This document shows positions 51,196 through 62,731 of a DNA stretch of 64,000 nucleotides, in pieces. Position numbers and translations under genes: made by a program. How positions within the stretch are numbered: the stretch's first letter is position 1; every line of letters starts with the position of its first letter. The stretch covers positions 124,001 through 188,000 of the forward strand of contig OMZV01000008.1 of NCBI GenBank assembly GCA_900315635.1. Direction: 5' to 3'. Under the pieces are notes generated by a model. It did no database searches. It saw nothing but the letters and a program-made list of their open reading frames with translations, and had not been told where the DNA came from. Origin of the DNA: an uncultured Prevotella sp. Lineage in GTDB: Bacteria; Bacteroidota; Bacteroidia; Bacteroidales; Bacteroidaceae.

Positions 51196-54100
51196 TTACT
51201 TCTGCTCCCGCGGAACGTCTGTAACCTCCTGACTAGCGAAGTCGAGGACGTTCTTCTTGTTGGCTTCCATGCGCTCGTAGTCTTCCTTAGAACCTACGAT
51301 AAGCTTCTGCCACTTCTTCAGACCTGTACCTGCAGGGATGAGGTGACCGCAGATAACGTTCTCCTTCATGCCCTCGAGGTAATCCGTCTTTCCACGGATA
51401 GCAGCCTCGTTAAGTACCTTGGTTGTCTCCTGGAATGATGCGGCACTCATGAAGCTCTTAGTACCAAGAGCGGCACGGGTGATACCCTGCAGAATCTGAG
51501 TAGCGGTTGCTGTACGTGCATCGCGAACCTGAACGGTCTTCTGATCACGGCGCTTGAGGGCTGAGTTCTCCTCACGAAGCTTGCGGACTGAGAGAATCTG
51601 GCCCTTGTAGCAGTTATCGCTGTCGCCCGGATCGGTAACAACCTTCTTACCCCAGATACGGTCGTTCTCTGCTGCGAAGTCGAGCTTGTCAACAAGTTCC
51701 TGCTCAAGGAATGTAGTGTCGCCCGGATCGTTTATCTGAACCTTACGCATCATCTGGCGTACGATAATCTCGAAGTGCTTATCGTTGATGGCTACACCCT
51801 GCAGACGATAGACATCTTGAACCTCGTTGACGATGTACTCCTGAACAGCGGTAGGACCCTTGATGGCAAGAATGTCGGAAGGTGTAATCTCACCGTCACA
51901 AAGTGGCGTTCCGGCACGAACAGCATCACGCTCCTGGACAAGGATCTGTCGTGACAGTGGAACGAGGTACTTACGCTGGTCGCCTGTCTTAGAGGTAACG
52001 ATAATCTCCTGATTACCACGCTTTACCTTACCCATTGAGATCTCACCGTCAATTTCTGATACAACGGCTGGGTTCGACGGGTTACGAGCCTCGAAGAGCT
52101 CGGTGACACGTGGCAGACCACCGGTGATGTCACCAGCGCCGCTCGACATGTTACGCGGTATGCGGACGAGGATTGCACCGGTAGAGATGGTCTGACCATC
52201 CTCGACTGCGATGTGTCCCTTTACCGGGAAGTTATATGTTCCGAGTACCTGACCGTTCTTGTCATGAATCTCAACCTGAGGAACCATTGTACGGTCCTTA
52301 GGCTCGATGATGATGCGCTCGGTCATACCGGTTGTTTCATCGGTTTCACTGTGGAAGGTAACACCCTCGACAACGTTCTTAAATTTAAGTGTACCGGCAT
52401 ATTCGCTGACGATGACACCATTGAATGGGTCCCACTTAGCGATTGTGTCGTTCTTCTTGACGAGGTCGCCATCACCGAAGTACAGTATACTACCATAAGG
52501 AACGTTAAGAGTAGACAGGACAATGTCGGTCTTTGGATCGCGGAAACGGACCTCGGTCAAGTGGCTGACAACCATCTGGCACTTCTTGTCGTCATCATCG
52601 GTGAACGGTACGGCACGGAGCTCATCGAACTCCAGTTTTGCGTCGTACTTAGAAACGATTGAAGAGTTGGCTCCGGCACCGCCGGCGATACCACCGGCGT
52701 GGAACGTACGGAGGGTAAGCTGTGTACCCGGCTCACCAATAGCCTGTGCGGCTATGACACCGACAGCCTCACCAATCTGTACCATGCGGGCTGTAGCGAG
52801 GTTACGACCATAGCACTTGCGGCAGACTCCCTTCTTGCTCTCACAGGTGAGAACTGAACGGATTTCAACCATCTCGATACCTGCGTCCTCAATAGCCTTA
52901 GCCTTGTCCTCGACAATCTCGTCACCGGCTGCAACGATAAGTTCGCCGGTATGAGGATTTACAACGTCGTGTACTGACACACGACCAAGGATACGCTCAT
53001 AGAGAGTTGAGATAACCTCATCGCCATTCTTAAGTGCTGTGCACTCAAGTCCACGGAGTGTTCCGCAGTCTTCCTCGGTAATGATGACATCGTGAGATAC
53101 ATCGACGAGTCGGCGGGTAAGGTATCCTGCATCGGCAGTCTTCATGGCGGTGTCGGCAAGTCCCTTACGTGCACCGTGTGAAGAGATGAAGTACTCCAGC
53201 ACTGACATACCTTCCTTGAAGTTCGACAGGATAGGGTTCTCAATGGTACCACGGCCTTCGGCACCTGCCTTCTGAGGCTTTGCCATAAGTCCACGCATAC
53301 CTGCAAGCTGAGCAATCTGGTCGGCAGAACCACGGGCTCCGGAATCAAGCATCATATATACTGCATTGAATCCCTGGTCGGCCTCAGTCATGTGCTTCAT
53401 GACGGCTGCCTTAAGATTATTGTTTACGTGAGTCCATGTATCGATAACCTGGTTGTAACGCTCATTATCGGTGATGAAACCCATATCGTAGTTGTTCGTA
53501 ATCTCATCGACCTCAGCCTGACCCTTATTGACAATCTCTTCCTTCTCTGGCGGAACGATAATGTCGTCAAGGTTGAATGACAGACCTGCGAGGTAAGACA
53601 TACGGTAACCGAGGTTCTTAATACCGTCAAGGAATGAGCATGCGCGTGACATACCTACTGACTTGATTACGTCGGCAATAAGTCCACGGAGTGACTTCTT
53701 TGATATAATACCGTTGAAGTAACCTATCTCGTCAGGAATAATCTGGTTGACGATGACACGTCCTACAGATGTCTCAACGAGATGCTTCTGGATCTTTCCA
53801 TCGATAAGGTCCTTGACAATTACCTTCACTGCTGCGTGCAGGTCACAACGGCGTTCGTTGAAAGCGATAATTGCTTCCTCCGGTCCGTAGAAAGTCAGAC
53901 CCTCACCCTTTGCTCCCGGACGGAGCTTTGTTATATAGTAAAGTCCGAGCACCATATCCTGTGACGGTACGGTGATTGGAGCACCATTAGCCGGGTTAAG
54001 GATGTTGTGGCTCTGAAGCATAAGGATCTGTGACTCGAGTACAGCCTCGTTGCTCAGTGGAAGGTGAACAGCCATCTGGTCACCATCGAAGTCGGCATTG

Positions 54101-55536
54101 AACGGGGTACATGCCAGTGGGTGCAGCTGAATTGCCTTACCCTCGATAAGCTTTGGCTGGAATGCCATCACTGACAGACGGTGAAGCGTCGGGGCACGGT
54201 TCAGAAGAACTGGATGTCCCTTCATTACGTTCTCAAGGATGTCCCAGATAACTGGCTCGCGGCGATCGACAATCTTCTTAGCGCTCTTTACAGTCTTCAC
54301 GATACCGCGCTCTATAAGCTTACGGATGATGAATGGCTTGTAAAGTTCGGCAGCCATCAACTTAGGAAGACCGCACTCACCCATATTCAGCTCAGGACCG
54401 ACGACGATAACTGAACGTGCTGAATAGTCAACACGCTTACCGAGGAGGTTCTGACGGAAACGTCCCTGCTTGCCTTTCAGTGAATCTGACAGTGACTTCA
54501 ACGGGCGGTTGCTCTCGCTCTTGACAGCTGTTGCCTTACGGCTATTATCGAAGAGTGAGTCAACTGCTTCCTGAAGCATACGTTTCTCATTACGAAGAAT
54601 AACCTCAGGAGCCTTTATCTCAATAAGTCTCTTAAGACGGTTGTTACGAATGATGACACGACGATAGAGGTCGTTAAGGTCGGATGTGGCAAAACGACCA
54701 CCATCCAATGGAACCAACGGGCGAAGCTCTGGCGGGATGACAGGGATAATCTTCATAATCATCCACTCCGGACGGTTCACACCCTTAGACTGACGGAATG
54801 CCTCGACAACCTGAAGGCGCTTCAAAGCCTCGGTCTTACGCATCTGTGAAGAGTCTGTGGTAGCACGGTCGCGTAGTTCGCCGGCAAGACGGTCAAGGTC
54901 AAGGTCCTTAAGCAAATCATAAATTGCCTCTGCACCCATCTTGGCAATGAACTTCTTCGGGTCGTTATCGTCGAGTTTGTCATTGCTCTCCGGCAGACGG
55001 TTGTCGACAATGTCTATATATTCATCCTCGCTAAGAAGGTCGAGCTTATGTGAGCCGTTAAGGTCATCGCCATTCTCGTCCTTCATGCCTTCTACAACAC
55101 CCGGATTAATTACGATGTACTTCTCGTAATAAATAACAGAATCGAGCTTCTTTGTAGGAAGACCGAGCAGGTATCCAATCTTGTTTGGCAGGCTGCGGAA
55201 GTACCAGATATGAGCTACCGGAACGACGAGCTCAATATGTCCGGCACGCTCACGGCGAACTTTCTTCTCAGTAACCTCAACACCGCAACGGTCGCAGACA
55301 ATGCCCTTGTAACGGATGCGCTTGTACTTTCCGCAGGCGCACTCATAGTCCTTTGTCGGACCGAAGATACGCTCACAGAACAGACCGTCGCGCTCCGGCT
55401 TGTAAGTACGGTAGTTGATGGTCTCTGGCTTGGTCACCTCACCGTAGGAATTCTCAAGAATCTCCTCAGGTGATGCCAGTCCAATAGTAATCTTGCTGAA
55501 ATTACTCTTTACTTTATTATCTCTTTTGAAAGCCAT
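51196..55536 (-). CDS. rpoC: RNA polymerase subunit beta'
   Basis: The beta' subunit is the catalytic core partner of RpoB. The 1,446-residue product is complete, with the zinc site [20 protein letters not shown] near the N-terminus, the active-site magnesium loop [16 protein letters not shown] and the second zinc site [15 protein letters not shown]. It is followed by a terminator, while in Bacteroides the DUF3467 gene and rpsL follow. Confidence 0.99.
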   Translation of the reverse strand: MAFKRDNKVKSNFSKITIGLASPEEILENSYGEVTKPETINYRTYKPERDGLFCERIFGPTKDYECACGKYKRIRYKGIVCDRCGVEVTEKKVRRERAGHIELVVPVAHIWYFRSLPNKIGYLLGLPTKKLDSVIYYEKYIVINPGVVEGMKDENGDDLNGSHKLDLLSEDEYIDIVDNRLPESNDKLDDNDPKKFIAKMGAEAIYDLLKDLDLDRLAGELRDRATTDSSQMRKTEALKRLQVVEAFRQSKGVNRPEWMIMKIIPVIPPELRPLVPLDGGRFATSDLNDLYRRVIIRNNRLKRLIEIKAPEVILRNEKRMLQEAVDSLFDNSRKATAVKSESNRPLKSLSDSLKGKQGRFRQNLLGKRVDYSARSVIVVGPELNMGECGLPKLMAAELYKPFIIRKLIERGIVKTVKSAKKIVDRREPVIWDILENVMKGHPVLLNRAPTLHRLSVMAFQPKLIEGKAIQLHPLACTPFNADFDGDQMAVHLPLSNEAVLESQILMLQSHNILNPANGAPITVPSQDMVLGLYYITKLRPGAKGEGLTFYGPEEAIIAFNERRCDLHAAVKVIVKDLIDGKIQKHLVETSVGRVIVNQIIPDEIGYFNGIISKKSLRGLIADVIKSVGMSRACSFLDGIKNLGYRMSYLAGLSFNLDDIIVPPEKEEIVNKGQAEVDEITNNYDMGFITDNERYNQVIDTWTHVNNNLKAAVMKHMTEADQGFNAVYMMLDSGARGSADQIAQLAGMRGLMAKPQKAGAEGRGTIENPILSNFKEGMSVLEYFISSHGARKGLADTAMKTADAGYLTRRLVDVSHDVIITEEDCGTLRGLECTALKNGDEVISTLYERILGRVSVHDVVNPHTGELIVAAGDEIVEDKAKAIEDAGIEMVEIRSVLTCESKKGVCRKCYGRNLATARMVQIGEAVGVIAAQAIGEPGTQLTLRTFHAGGIAGGAGANSSIVSKYDAKLEFDELRAVPFTDDDDKKCQMVVSHLTEVRFRDPKTDIVLSTLNVPYGSILYFGDGDLVKKNDTIAKWDPFNGVIVSEYAGTLKFKNVVEGVTFHSETDETTGMTERIIIEPKDRTMVPQVEIHDKNGQVLGTYNFPVKGHIAVEDGQTISTGAILVRIPRNMSSGAGDITGGLPRVTELFEARNPSNPAVVSEIDGEISMGKVKRGNQEIIVTSKTGDQRKYLVPLSRQILVQERDAVRAGTPLCDGEITPSDILAIKGPTAVQEYIVNEVQDVYRLQGVAINDKHFEIIVRQMMRKVQINDPGDTTFLEQELVDKLDFAAENDRIWGKKVVTDPGDSDNCYKGQILSVRKLREENSALKRRDQKTVQVRDARTATATQILQGITRAALGTKSFMSAASFQETTKVLNEAAIRGKTDYLEGMKENVICGHLIPAGTGLKKWQKLIVGSKEDYERMEANKKNVLDFASQEVTDVPREQK

Positions 55537-55572
55537 ATTTTTCTTTTTTTGTTTGTTAGTTTATGAGTCTTT

Positions 55573-55599
55573 ATAGGTCTAATAGGCATGATATGCATA
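55573..55599 (-). repeat. Short 9-nt-period repeat in the rpoB-rpoC spacer
   Basis: Three degenerate 9-nt units on the plus strand (ATAGGTCTA, ATAGGCATG, ATATGCATA) belong to the TAGGC family. The strand given is that of the surrounding genes. Confidence 0.65.
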
Positions 55600-55623
55600 A
55601 GAGACCATTGGGAAACTCAAAAC

Positions 55624-58600
55624 TTACTCAAGCTTGATGCTCAGTCCGAGTCCACGAAGCTCATGAAGCAATACGTTCAACGACTCAGGAATACCCGGCG
55701 TTGGCATTGGCTCGCCCTTGACGATAGCTTCGTAAGCCTTGGAACGTCCGTTGACATCATCTGACTTAATGGTAAGCATCTCCTGAAGTACATGAGCGGC
55801 ACCGAAACCTTCGAGTGCCCATACCTCCATTTCTCCGAAACGCTGTCCACCGAACTGTGCCTTTCCACCAAGTGGCTGCTGTGTGATTAGACTGTACGGA
55901 CCGATAGAACGTGCGTGCATCTTATCTTCAACCATGTGACCGAGTTTCAGGAAGTATGTGATACCTACGGTTGCCTGCTGGTCGAAGCGCTCACCAGTCT
56001 CTCCATCATAAAGATAAGTAGAGCAGAGGTTTGGCAGTCCGGCCTTATCAGTCCACTTCTTAAGGTCATCAAGCTTTGCACCATCGAAGATTGGAGTAGC
56101 AAACTTAACGCCCAGGCGCTTACCTGCTGCACCAAGAATAGCCTCGAATATCTGACCGAGGTTCATACGAGACGGCACACCCATAGGGTTAAGTACAAGG
56201 TCGACAGGACGACCGTCAGCAAGGAACGGCATATCCTCGGTACGTACAATCTTTGAGACAATACCCTTATTGCCGTGACGACCGGCAAGTTTATCACCAA
56301 CCTGAATCTTACGCTTCTTTGCGATGTAAACCTTAGCCATCTGAAGGATACCTGAAGGAAGTTCATCACCAATAGTGATAGCGAACTTGCGACGCTTCAG
56401 CTCGGCATCCATCTTCTTGTACTTACGAATATAGTTCATTATCAGGCGCTGAATGAGGCTATTGGTATGCTCATCCTCAGTCCATCCACTGCTCTGAATA
56501 CCTTCGTAATCGAGGTTCTTCAGTGCGGCTACAGTGAACTTAGAGCCCTTTGTGATAATTTCAGCATCAGAATAATCCTTGATACCCTGTGAGGTCTTGT
56601 CCTTTGTAAGAGTCATCAGACGATCGACAAGCATATCCTTAAGGTCGTTTGCCTTTGCCTCATACTCTTCGTCAATCTTCTCAAGGGTAATCTTATCCTG
56701 TTTCTTGCTCTCACGTGTCTTGATAGCACGAGAGAAGAGTTTCTTGTCGATAACCACACCACTCAGTGATGGATTTGCCTTCAGTGAAGAATCCTTCACA
56801 TCACCAGCCTTGTCACCGAAGATAGCGCGCAGGAGTTTCTCCTCAGGTGAAGGATCACTCTCACCCTTAGGTGAAATCTTACCAATAAGAATATCACCAG
56901 GCTCTACGCGAGCACCGACACGAATGATACCATTGTCATCGAGGTCCTTAGTTGCCTCTTCGCTGACATTTGGAATATCAGATGTGAACTCCTCGACACC
57001 ACGCTTTGTCTCACGGACATCAAGAGAATATTCATCAACGTGGACAGATGTCAGGACATCCTCACGTACCATACGCTCAGAAATAACGACGGCATCCTCG
57101 TAGTTATAACCCTTCCAAGGCATGTAAGCTACAAGAAGGTTACGTCCCAGGGCAAGCTCACCATTCTCAGTTGCATAACCCTCAGTAAGAATATCGCCCT
57201 TCTTTACGCGCTGTCCCTTGTTACAAATAGGACGAAGGTCTACGACCATGTTCTGGTTTGTACGGCGGAACTTAGGAATTCTATATTCCTTTGTTGCTGG
57301 CTCGAAGCTTACGAACTCATCTTCCTCGCTGCGGTCGTAAAGGATACGTATTGTTGTAGCGTCAACATATTCGATTACACCATCACCCTCTGCAGTAATC
57401 TGAGTACGGCTATCCTCGCAGACCTGCTTCTCAAGACCAGTACCGACGATAGGAGCGTCATTATGAAGCAATGGCACAGCCTGACGCATCATGTTACATC
57501 CCATCAGTGCACGGTGACCATCATCATGCTCCAAGAATGGAATAAGTCCTGCCGATACAGAAGCGATCTGCTGCGGCGAAACATCCATGAGGTCAACACT
57601 TGTTGGCGGTACTACTGGGTAATCGGCATCCTGACGGCACTTGACAGTCTTGCGGATGAAGGTACCATCATCGTTAAGCGGTGCATTACCCTGACCGATA
57701 ATCTTGTCTTCCTCTTCCTCAGCTGTAAGATAGATAACATCCTTGTTATCCATATCAACCTTGGCGTCCTCAACCTTACGGTACGGAGTAACGATGAATC
57801 CAAGGTCATTGATCTTAGCATACAAGCAGAGAGACGAGATAAGTCCGATGTTAGGACCCTCAGGTGACTCAATAGGACACAGACGACCATAGTGTGTATA
57901 GTGAACGTCACGAACTTCGAATCCGGCACGCTCACGAGACAGACCACCAGGACCAAGTGCTGACAAACGGCGCTTGTGTGTAACCTCAGCCAGAGGGTTG
58001 GTCTGATCCATGAACTGACTCAGAGGGTTAGTTCCGAAGAAACTGTTAATAACGCTTGAAATAGTCTTAGCGTTAATAAGGTCAGTTGGCTGGAACACCT
58101 CATTGTCGCGTACGTTCATACGCTCACGAATTGTACGAGCCATACGGGCAAGACCAATAGAGAACTGGTTGCTCAACTGCTCGCCTACTGTACGTACACG
58201 ACGGTTTGACAGGTGGTCAATATCATCAACCGTAGCGTTGGAGTTGACCAGCTGAATCAAATATTTGATAATCTCGATAATATCTTCCTTAGTAAGGACA
58301 CGGGTGTCCATGCTAATATCGAGACCTAACTTCTTGTTGATACGATAACGTCCAACCTCACCAAGGTCATAACGCTTGTCCGAGAAGAACAAGTTCTGGA
58401 ATACCTCACGAGCACTTGCATCATCGGCAGGGTCAGCATTACGAAGCTGACGATAGATGTAAAGCACAGCCTCTTTCTCAGAGTGGCTCGGATCCTTGGC
58501 AAGAGTATTGAAAATAATGGCGTACTTGTTAGCAGCCTCTTCATCCTTATGTACAAGAATAGAAGTAGCACCACTATCGATAATATCATCAATGTTGTCC

Positions 58601-59436
58601 TTGGTGATTTCTGTCTCACGCTCAACGACAACCTCGTTACGCTCAATTGAAACAACCTCACCGGTATCCTCATCAACGAAGTCCTCGTTCCAAGTCTTCA
58701 TCACATTACCAGCGAGCTTGCTACCAATAGCTTCCTTAAGGTTCTTCTTGTTTACCTTAATCTCCTTACAAAGGTCAAAGATCTGAAGAATATCCTTATC
58801 ACTCTCGAAGCCGATGGCACGGAGCAATGTTGTTACAGGCAACTTCTTCTTACGGTCGATGTAAGCGTACATGACATTGTTAATGTCGGTAGCGAACTCA
58901 ATCCATGAACCTTTGAACGGAATGATACGAGCACTGTAAAGAACAGTACCGTTAGCATGAACTCCCTGACCGAAGAATACGCCTGGAGAACGGTGCAACT
59001 GAGAAACAACTACACGCTCAGCGCCATTGATTACGAAGGTTCCGTTCTTGGTCATATACGGTATTGTACCGAGGAAAACATCCTGAATGAAGGTACCAAA
59101 ATCTTCATGATCCGGGTCAGTACAATAGAGCTTCATCTTAGCCTTCAATGGAACACTATAGGTCAGACCACGCTCAAGACACTCGTCGATGGAGTAACGC
59201 GGCGGGTCGATATAATAGTCAAGGAACTCGAGAACGAAATTGTTTCGTGTATCAGTAATAGGGAAATTCTCAGAGAACACCTTATACAGACCATCATTCT
59301 TTCGTTCCTCAGGAGGAGTGTCCAACTGAAGGAAATCGCGGAAAGACTTCAACTGCACGTCAAGGAAATCCGGATATGGGTACGGATTCTTCACGCTTGC
59401 GAAGTTAATTCGTTCGTTATTTGTCTTTGTTGCCAT
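55624..59436 (-). CDS. rpoB: RNA polymerase subunit beta
   Basis: The 1,270-residue beta subunit is complete. The rifampicin-binding region near residue 482 reads [20 protein letters not shown] then SALGPGGL, with aspartate, histidine and serine at the usual resistance positions, so it is predicted sensitive. GNKGIVSKI and the C-terminal clamp region ([20 protein letters not shown]) are in place. It is 87 nt ahead of rpoC. Confidence 0.99.
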   Translation of the reverse strand: MATKTNNERINFASVKNPYPYPDFLDVQLKSFRDFLQLDTPPEERKNDGLYKVFSENFPITDTRNNFVLEFLDYYIDPPRYSIDECLERGLTYSVPLKAKMKLYCTDPDHEDFGTFIQDVFLGTIPYMTKNGTFVINGAERVVVSQLHRSPGVFFGQGVHANGTVLYSARIIPFKGSWIEFATDINNVMYAYIDRKKKLPVTTLLRAIGFESDKDILQIFDLCKEIKVNKKNLKEAIGSKLAGNVMKTWNEDFVDEDTGEVVSIERNEVVVERETEITKDNIDDIIDSGATSILVHKDEEAANKYAIIFNTLAKDPSHSEKEAVLYIYRQLRNADPADDASAREVFQNLFFSDKRYDLGEVGRYRINKKLGLDISMDTRVLTKEDIIEIIKYLIQLVNSNATVDDIDHLSNRRVRTVGEQLSNQFSIGLARMARTIRERMNVRDNEVFQPTDLINAKTISSVINSFFGTNPLSQFMDQTNPLAEVTHKRRLSALGPGGLSRERAGFEVRDVHYTHYGRLCPIESPEGPNIGLISSLCLYAKINDLGFIVTPYRKVEDAKVDMDNKDVIYLTAEEEEDKIIGQGNAPLNDDGTFIRKTVKCRQDADYPVVPPTSVDLMDVSPQQIASVSAGLIPFLEHDDGHRALMGCNMMRQAVPLLHNDAPIVGTGLEKQVCEDSRTQITAEGDGVIEYVDATTIRILYDRSEEDEFVSFEPATKEYRIPKFRRTNQNMVVDLRPICNKGQRVKKGDILTEGYATENGELALGRNLLVAYMPWKGYNYEDAVVISERMVREDVLTSVHVDEYSLDVRETKRGVEEFTSDIPNVSEEATKDLDDNGIIRVGARVEPGDILIGKISPKGESDPSPEEKLLRAIFGDKAGDVKDSSLKANPSLSGVVIDKKLFSRAIKTRESKKQDKITLEKIDEEYEAKANDLKDMLVDRLMTLTKDKTSQGIKDYSDAEIITKGSKFTVAALKNLDYEGIQSSGWTEDEHTNSLIQRLIMNYIRKYKKMDAELKRRKFAITIGDELPSGILQMAKVYIAKKRKIQVGDKLAGRHGNKGIVSKIVRTEDMPFLADGRPVDLVLNPMGVPSRMNLGQIFEAILGAAGKRLGVKFATPIFDGAKLDDLKKWTDKAGLPNLCSTYLYDGETGERFDQQATVGITYFLKLGHMVEDKMHARSIGPYSLITQQPLGGKAQFGGQRFGEMEVWALEGFGAAHVLQEMLTIKSDDVNGRSKAYEAIVKGEPMPTPGIPESLNVLLHELRGLGLSIKLE

Positions 59437-59502
59437 TTATAAAGTTTTACTATTGGATTTTCTATAGGAATGGATTTTCAGCACAGAGGCTGTAAAGAAC
59501 AT

Positions 59503-59518
59503 AGTGTCAAAAGACACT
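59503..59518 (-). other. Small inverted repeat behind the rplL-rpoB stem-loop
   Basis: AGTGTC and GACACT surround AAAA, giving a perfect 6-bp stem just after the larger hairpin on the minus strand. Confidence 0.5.
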
Positions 59519-59555
59519 AAAAGGCTGGGACTCACCTACTTGGCAAATCCCAACC
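59519..59555 (-). promoter_or_regulatory. Terminator-like stem-loop between rplL and rpoB
   Basis: On the minus strand GGTTGGGA plus TTTGCC pairs with GGTGAG plus TCCCAGCC (14 pairs with some G-T) around AAGTA, and TTTT follows. It resembles an attenuator that would lower rpoB expression relative to rplL, as known from other bacteria; an RNase III site is the alternative. Confidence 0.7.
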
Positions 59556-59622
59556 GAATTATAGTTTTCAAGCAGTCCGACAGCAAATATCAAACTGCCG
59601 AACAGCGTCATAAAGAGTCAGA

Positions 59623-60000
59623 TTACTTAAGGGTAACCTTAGCGCCCTCAGCCTCGATAGCCTTCTTCAGGTTCTCAGCCTCTTCCTTAGACATACCCTC
59701 CTTGATGATAGAAGGTGCCTTGTCAACGAGATCCTTAGCTTCCTTCAGGCCGAGACCGCAAGCTTCCTTGACAGCCTTAACAACCTTCAGCTTAGCTGCA
59801 CCAACCTCAGTGAGCTCAACATCGAACTCAGTCTTCTCCTCAGCTGCTGGAGCTGCGCCACCAGCAGCAGGACCTGCAACAGCAACAGCTGCAGCAGCCG
59901 GCTCAATTCCGTACTCGTCCTTCAGGACCTGTGCCAACTCATTAACTTCCTTAACAGTAAGATTTACTAACTCTTCTGCAATAGCTTTTACGTCTGCCAT
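59623..60000 (-). CDS. rplL: 50S ribosomal protein L7/L12
   Basis: L7/L12 forms the flexible stalk that recruits translation GTPases. The 125-residue product has the N-terminal dimerisation helices, an Ala/Gly-rich hinge ([16 protein letters not shown]) and the C-terminal domain ([20 protein letters not shown]). It is full length. Confidence 0.98.
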   Translation of the reverse strand: MADVKAIAEELVNLTVKEVNELAQVLKDEYGIEPAAAAVAVAGPAAGGAAPAAEEKTEFDVELTEVGAAKLKVVKAVKEACGLGLKEAKDLVDKAPSIIKEGMSKEEAENLKKAIEAEGAKVTLK

Positions 60001-60101
60001 TTTATTCTTAAATTTTATTTATTCGTTTATTGTTAATTATCTGTAACCTTATAGATAATAGATAAAAGGAACCTAAATTTAAATCTTTTATCAATACCCT
60101 A

Positions 60102-60620
60102 TTATTCTGGACGCTCGCCTAAGGTCTTAAGCACACCGTGAATAGTGTTTGCGCCAGACTGCAGAGCAGAAACAACGTTCTTTGCAGGCGACTGCAGCAG
60201 AGCCACAACGTCGGCAATAAGTTCGTTCTTGCTCTTGAGAGCTGCGAGTTCCTCGAGCTTATCAGCACCGATGAAAATAGACTCCTCAGCGTAAGCAGCC
60301 TTCAAAGCTGGAATACCCTGCTTAGTATAGTCCTTCAGGAGCTTAGCAGGCTTGTTTGCAACCTGAGTTAACAGGACTGCAGTGTTGCCCTTGAGGCTCT
60401 CGTATAATGGTTCGTAGTCAACCTCAGCTGCATCAAGTGCCTTGCGGAGAAGCTTGTTCTTCACAACGATCATCTTGATTTCGCTCTTAAAGCACTTACG
60501 ACGAAGAGCACTAGTAGCAGCAGCATCGAGACCGGTAACGTCTACCAGATAGAAATGCGGAAACTCCTTGAGTTTCTCTCCGAGTTCAGCTATAATAGTA
60601 TCTTTTACTTCTTTCTTCAT
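60102..60620 (-). CDS. rplJ: 50S ribosomal protein L10
   Basis: L10 anchors L7/L12 dimers to the ribosome. The 172-residue product has the rRNA-binding N-terminal domain (FYLVDVTGLDAAATSALRRK) and a C-terminal helix (VVSALQSGANTIHGVLKTLG) to which L7/L12 binds. It is full length. Confidence 0.97.
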   Translation of the reverse strand: MKKEVKDTIIAELGEKLKEFPHFYLVDVTGLDAAATSALRRKCFKSEIKMIVVKNKLLRKALDAAEVDYEPLYESLKGNTAVLLTQVANKPAKLLKDYTKQGIPALKAAYAEESIFIGADKLEELAALKSKNELIADVVALLQSPAKNVVSALQSGANTIHGVLKTLGERPE

Positions 60621-60640
60621 CTTTACTAAAAATTTTAGAG

Positions 60641-61336
60641 TTATGCGTCAATGGATTTAGGATCGATCTTGATACCCTTACTCATTGTACTTGAAATAAA
60701 GATACTCTTAATATATGTGCCCTTGGCAGCAGCCGGCTTCAAGCGGACGATAGTAGCAAGGAACTCCTTAGCGTTGCCATAGATCTGATCAGCGGTCATG
60801 CTAACCTTACCGATAGAAGTATGAATAATACCAGCCTTGTCGACCTTGAAATCTATCTTACCCTGCTTGACTTCCTTAACAGCCTTAGCAACGTCCATAG
60901 TTACAGTACCGCTCTTTGGGTTTGGCATCAATCCACGAGGACCGAGTACACGGCCTAAAGGACCGACCTTACCCATGCAAGACGGCATGGTGATGATGAC
61001 ATCAACATCTGTCCATCCACCCTTGATCTTTTCGATATATTCATCGAGACCAACATAATCAGCACCAGCTGCCTTGGCAGCCTCTTCCTGATCAGGTGTG
61101 CAGAGGCAGAGTACGCGTGTGACCTTTCCAGTACCATTAGGCAGTGACACAACGCCACGGACCATCTGGTTAGCCTTACGAGGATCTACGCCTAGACGTA
61201 CATCAATGTCGAGAGATGCATCGAACTTGGTAGTGGTAATTTCCTTTACCAGAGCCGAAGCCTCTTTCAAAGTGTATGCCTTCCCTGCTTCAACCTTATC
61301 AGCTACTGATTTTTGATTTTTTGTCAGCTTACTCAT
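60641..61336 (-). CDS. rplA: 50S ribosomal protein L1
   Basis: L1 forms the mobile stalk at the E site. The 231-residue product contains [20 protein letters not shown] and the signature [20 protein letters not shown]. It lies between rplK and rplJ and is complete. Confidence 0.98.
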   Translation of the reverse strand: MSKLTKNQKSVADKVEAGKAYTLKEASALVKEITTTKFDASLDIDVRLGVDPRKANQMVRGVVSLPNGTGKVTRVLCLCTPDQEEAAKAAGADYVGLDEYIEKIKGGWTDVDVIITMPSCMGKVGPLGRVLGPRGLMPNPKSGTVTMDVAKAVKEVKQGKIDFKVDKAGIIHTSIGKVSMTADQIYGNAKEFLATIVRLKPAAAKGTYIKSIFISSTMSKGIKIDPKSIDA

Positions 61337-61357
61337 TTTCGAAATTGAAGTTTTAAA

Positions 61358-61798
61358 TTATTTACCAGGGAAGTCCCCTTTTACAGTAATACCCATGCTA
61401 CGTGCAGTACCAGCAATCAGCTTCATAGCCGACTCCACGGTAAAGCAGTTCAAGTCAGCCATCTTGTCCTCGGCAATTGCCTTAACCTGATCCCAAGTTA
61501 CACTTGCGACCTTGTTACGGTTAGGCTCACCAGAGCCCTTCTTCGCCTTAGAAGCCTCAAGGAGCTGTACAGCAGCTGGAGGAGTCTTGACGACAAAGCT
61601 GAAAGACTTGTCGGTATAGTAAGTTATTACGACTGGTAATATCTTACCTGCCTTATTCTGGGTGCGGGCGTTGAACTCCTTGCAGAATCCCATGATGTTA
61701 ATACCCTTAGAACCCAGAGCCGGGCCTACTGGAGGGGAAGGATTTGCAGCGCCACCTTTAATCTGTAATTTGATTAATCCAGCAACTTCTTTAGCCAA
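61358..61798 (-). CDS. rplK: 50S ribosomal protein L11
   Basis: L11 is part of the GTPase-associated centre. The conserved N-terminus [20 protein letters not shown] begins right after a TTG at 61798, which I take as start (146 residues). An ATG at 61828 would add ten residues ([10 protein letters not shown]) that relatives lack, although AGGAGG lies near it, inside the end of nusG. The remainder, with [20 protein letters not shown], is normal. Confidence 0.93.
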   Translation of the reverse strand: MAKEVAGLIKLQIKGGAANPSPPVGPALGSKGINIMGFCKEFNARTQNKAGKILPVVITYYTDKSFSFVVKTPPAAVQLLEASKAKKGSGEPNRNKVASVTWDQVKAIAEDKMADLNCFTVESAMKLIAGTARSMGITVKGDFPGK

Positions 61799-61834
61799 AA
61801 GTATGGAAGCCTCACGTATCCGTAACATTATACG

Positions 61835-62380
61835 TTACTCCTCCTTAGAGACTTGTCCGAAGTTCAACTCCAGCGGATTCTCACGACCGAATATCATCAC
61901 CATAACCTTAACCTTGTGCTTCTCGGTATTAACCTCCTGGATAACACCATGAAAACCACTGAAAGGTCCGTCGCTAACCTTAACTGTCTCACCGACTGTG
62001 TAAGGTATTTCCTGAACCTCTTCAAGTTCAGACTCCTCAACATTGCCGAGAAGACGATTAATGTCAGAATTACGAACGGGAGACGGATGATCAGTACCGC
62101 CGAGGAAGCCTAGCACGTTAGGCATGAATCGCAACACAGAAGCGATGTCGCCACTCAAGTCGGCCTCAACAAGAACATAGCCAGGGAGACTTAATTTCTC
62201 CTTTACAACACGCTTTCCATTACGTACAGAAGCAGTTTTCTCAGTTGGCAAAAGCACCTGAGCGACATGCGCCTTCAGTTTTGGATTGTGACCCATTTCA
62301 GCCTCGATGTATTCTTTCACCTTAGCCTCTTTGCCACTAATAGCGCGGAGTACGTACCATTTCATATTAGTATCAGCCAT
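61835..62380 (-). CDS. nusG: Transcription termination/antitermination factor NusG
   Basis: NusG binds RNA polymerase and, through its KOW domain, S10 or Rho. The 181-residue product has the NGN domain ([34 protein letters not shown]) and a KOW domain ([20 protein letters not shown]). It lies between secE and rplK as usual. Confidence 0.97.
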   Translation of the reverse strand: MADTNMKWYVLRAISGKEAKVKEYIEAEMGHNPKLKAHVAQVLLPTEKTASVRNGKRVVKEKLSLPGYVLVEADLSGDIASVLRFMPNVLGFLGGTDHPSPVRNSDINRLLGNVEESELEEVQEIPYTVGETVKVSDGPFSGFHGVIQEVNTEKHKVKVMVMIFGRENPLELNFGQVSKEE

Positions 62381-62394
62381 AACTTCCTAACAGC

Positions 62395-62586
62395 TTAAAC
62401 AGAGTAAACAAATGCCATAATATTCTTGAACACGATGTCCATTACCCAAACAACGAGCGCAATGATAAGGGAAGCAGATAATACAACCATTGCACTATGG
62501 GTAAGTTCGGCACCTGTAGGCCAAGTAGTCTTATGGGCTAGTTCATCGTAGCAAGCCTTGCAATAATTTACGAACTTCTTAAACAT
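62395..62586 (-). CDS. secE: Preprotein translocase subunit SecE
   Basis: SecE is the small clamp subunit of the Sec translocase. The ATG at 62586 gives 63 residues (MFKKFVNYCKACYDELAHKT, then WPTGAELTHSAMVVLSAS) with one transmembrane helix. The longer open frame back to 62694 runs through the tRNA gene and is not accepted. Confidence 0.96.
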   Translation of the reverse strand: MFKKFVNYCKACYDELAHKTTWPTGAELTHSAMVVLSASLIIALVVWVMDIVFKNIMAFVYSV

Positions 62587-62602
62587 AATAACTTCTGTTG
62601 AG

Positions 62603-62675
62603 CACGGGTTGAAGGACTTGAACCCTCGACACCTGGTTTTGGAGACCAGTGCTCTACCAACTGAGCTAAACCCGT
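62603..62675 (-). tRNA. trnW: tRNA-Trp (anticodon CCA)
   Basis: The minus strand folds into a cloverleaf: acceptor ACGGGTT with AACCCGT, D-arm AGCTCAGTTGGTAGAGC, anticodon stem CTGGT/ACCAG around the anticodon CCA at 62642-62640, and T-arm GAGGGTTCAAGTCCTTC. The CCA tail is not encoded. The tuf-trnW-secE order is typical of Bacteroidetes. Confidence 0.97.
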
Positions 62676-62731
62676 AGATAAGTCTCCGCTCCACAAGAAG
62701 CGGAGACTATACTATATTGCAATCTTACTGA

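Noticed and set aside
55624-59436. Rifampicin-resistance changes or an intein in rpoB
   Set aside because: The usual resistance positions carry wild-type residues and the length is normal.
62587-62694. N-terminal extension of secE
   Set aside because: The extension reads through the tRNA-Trp gene, and the family N-terminus begins at 62586.
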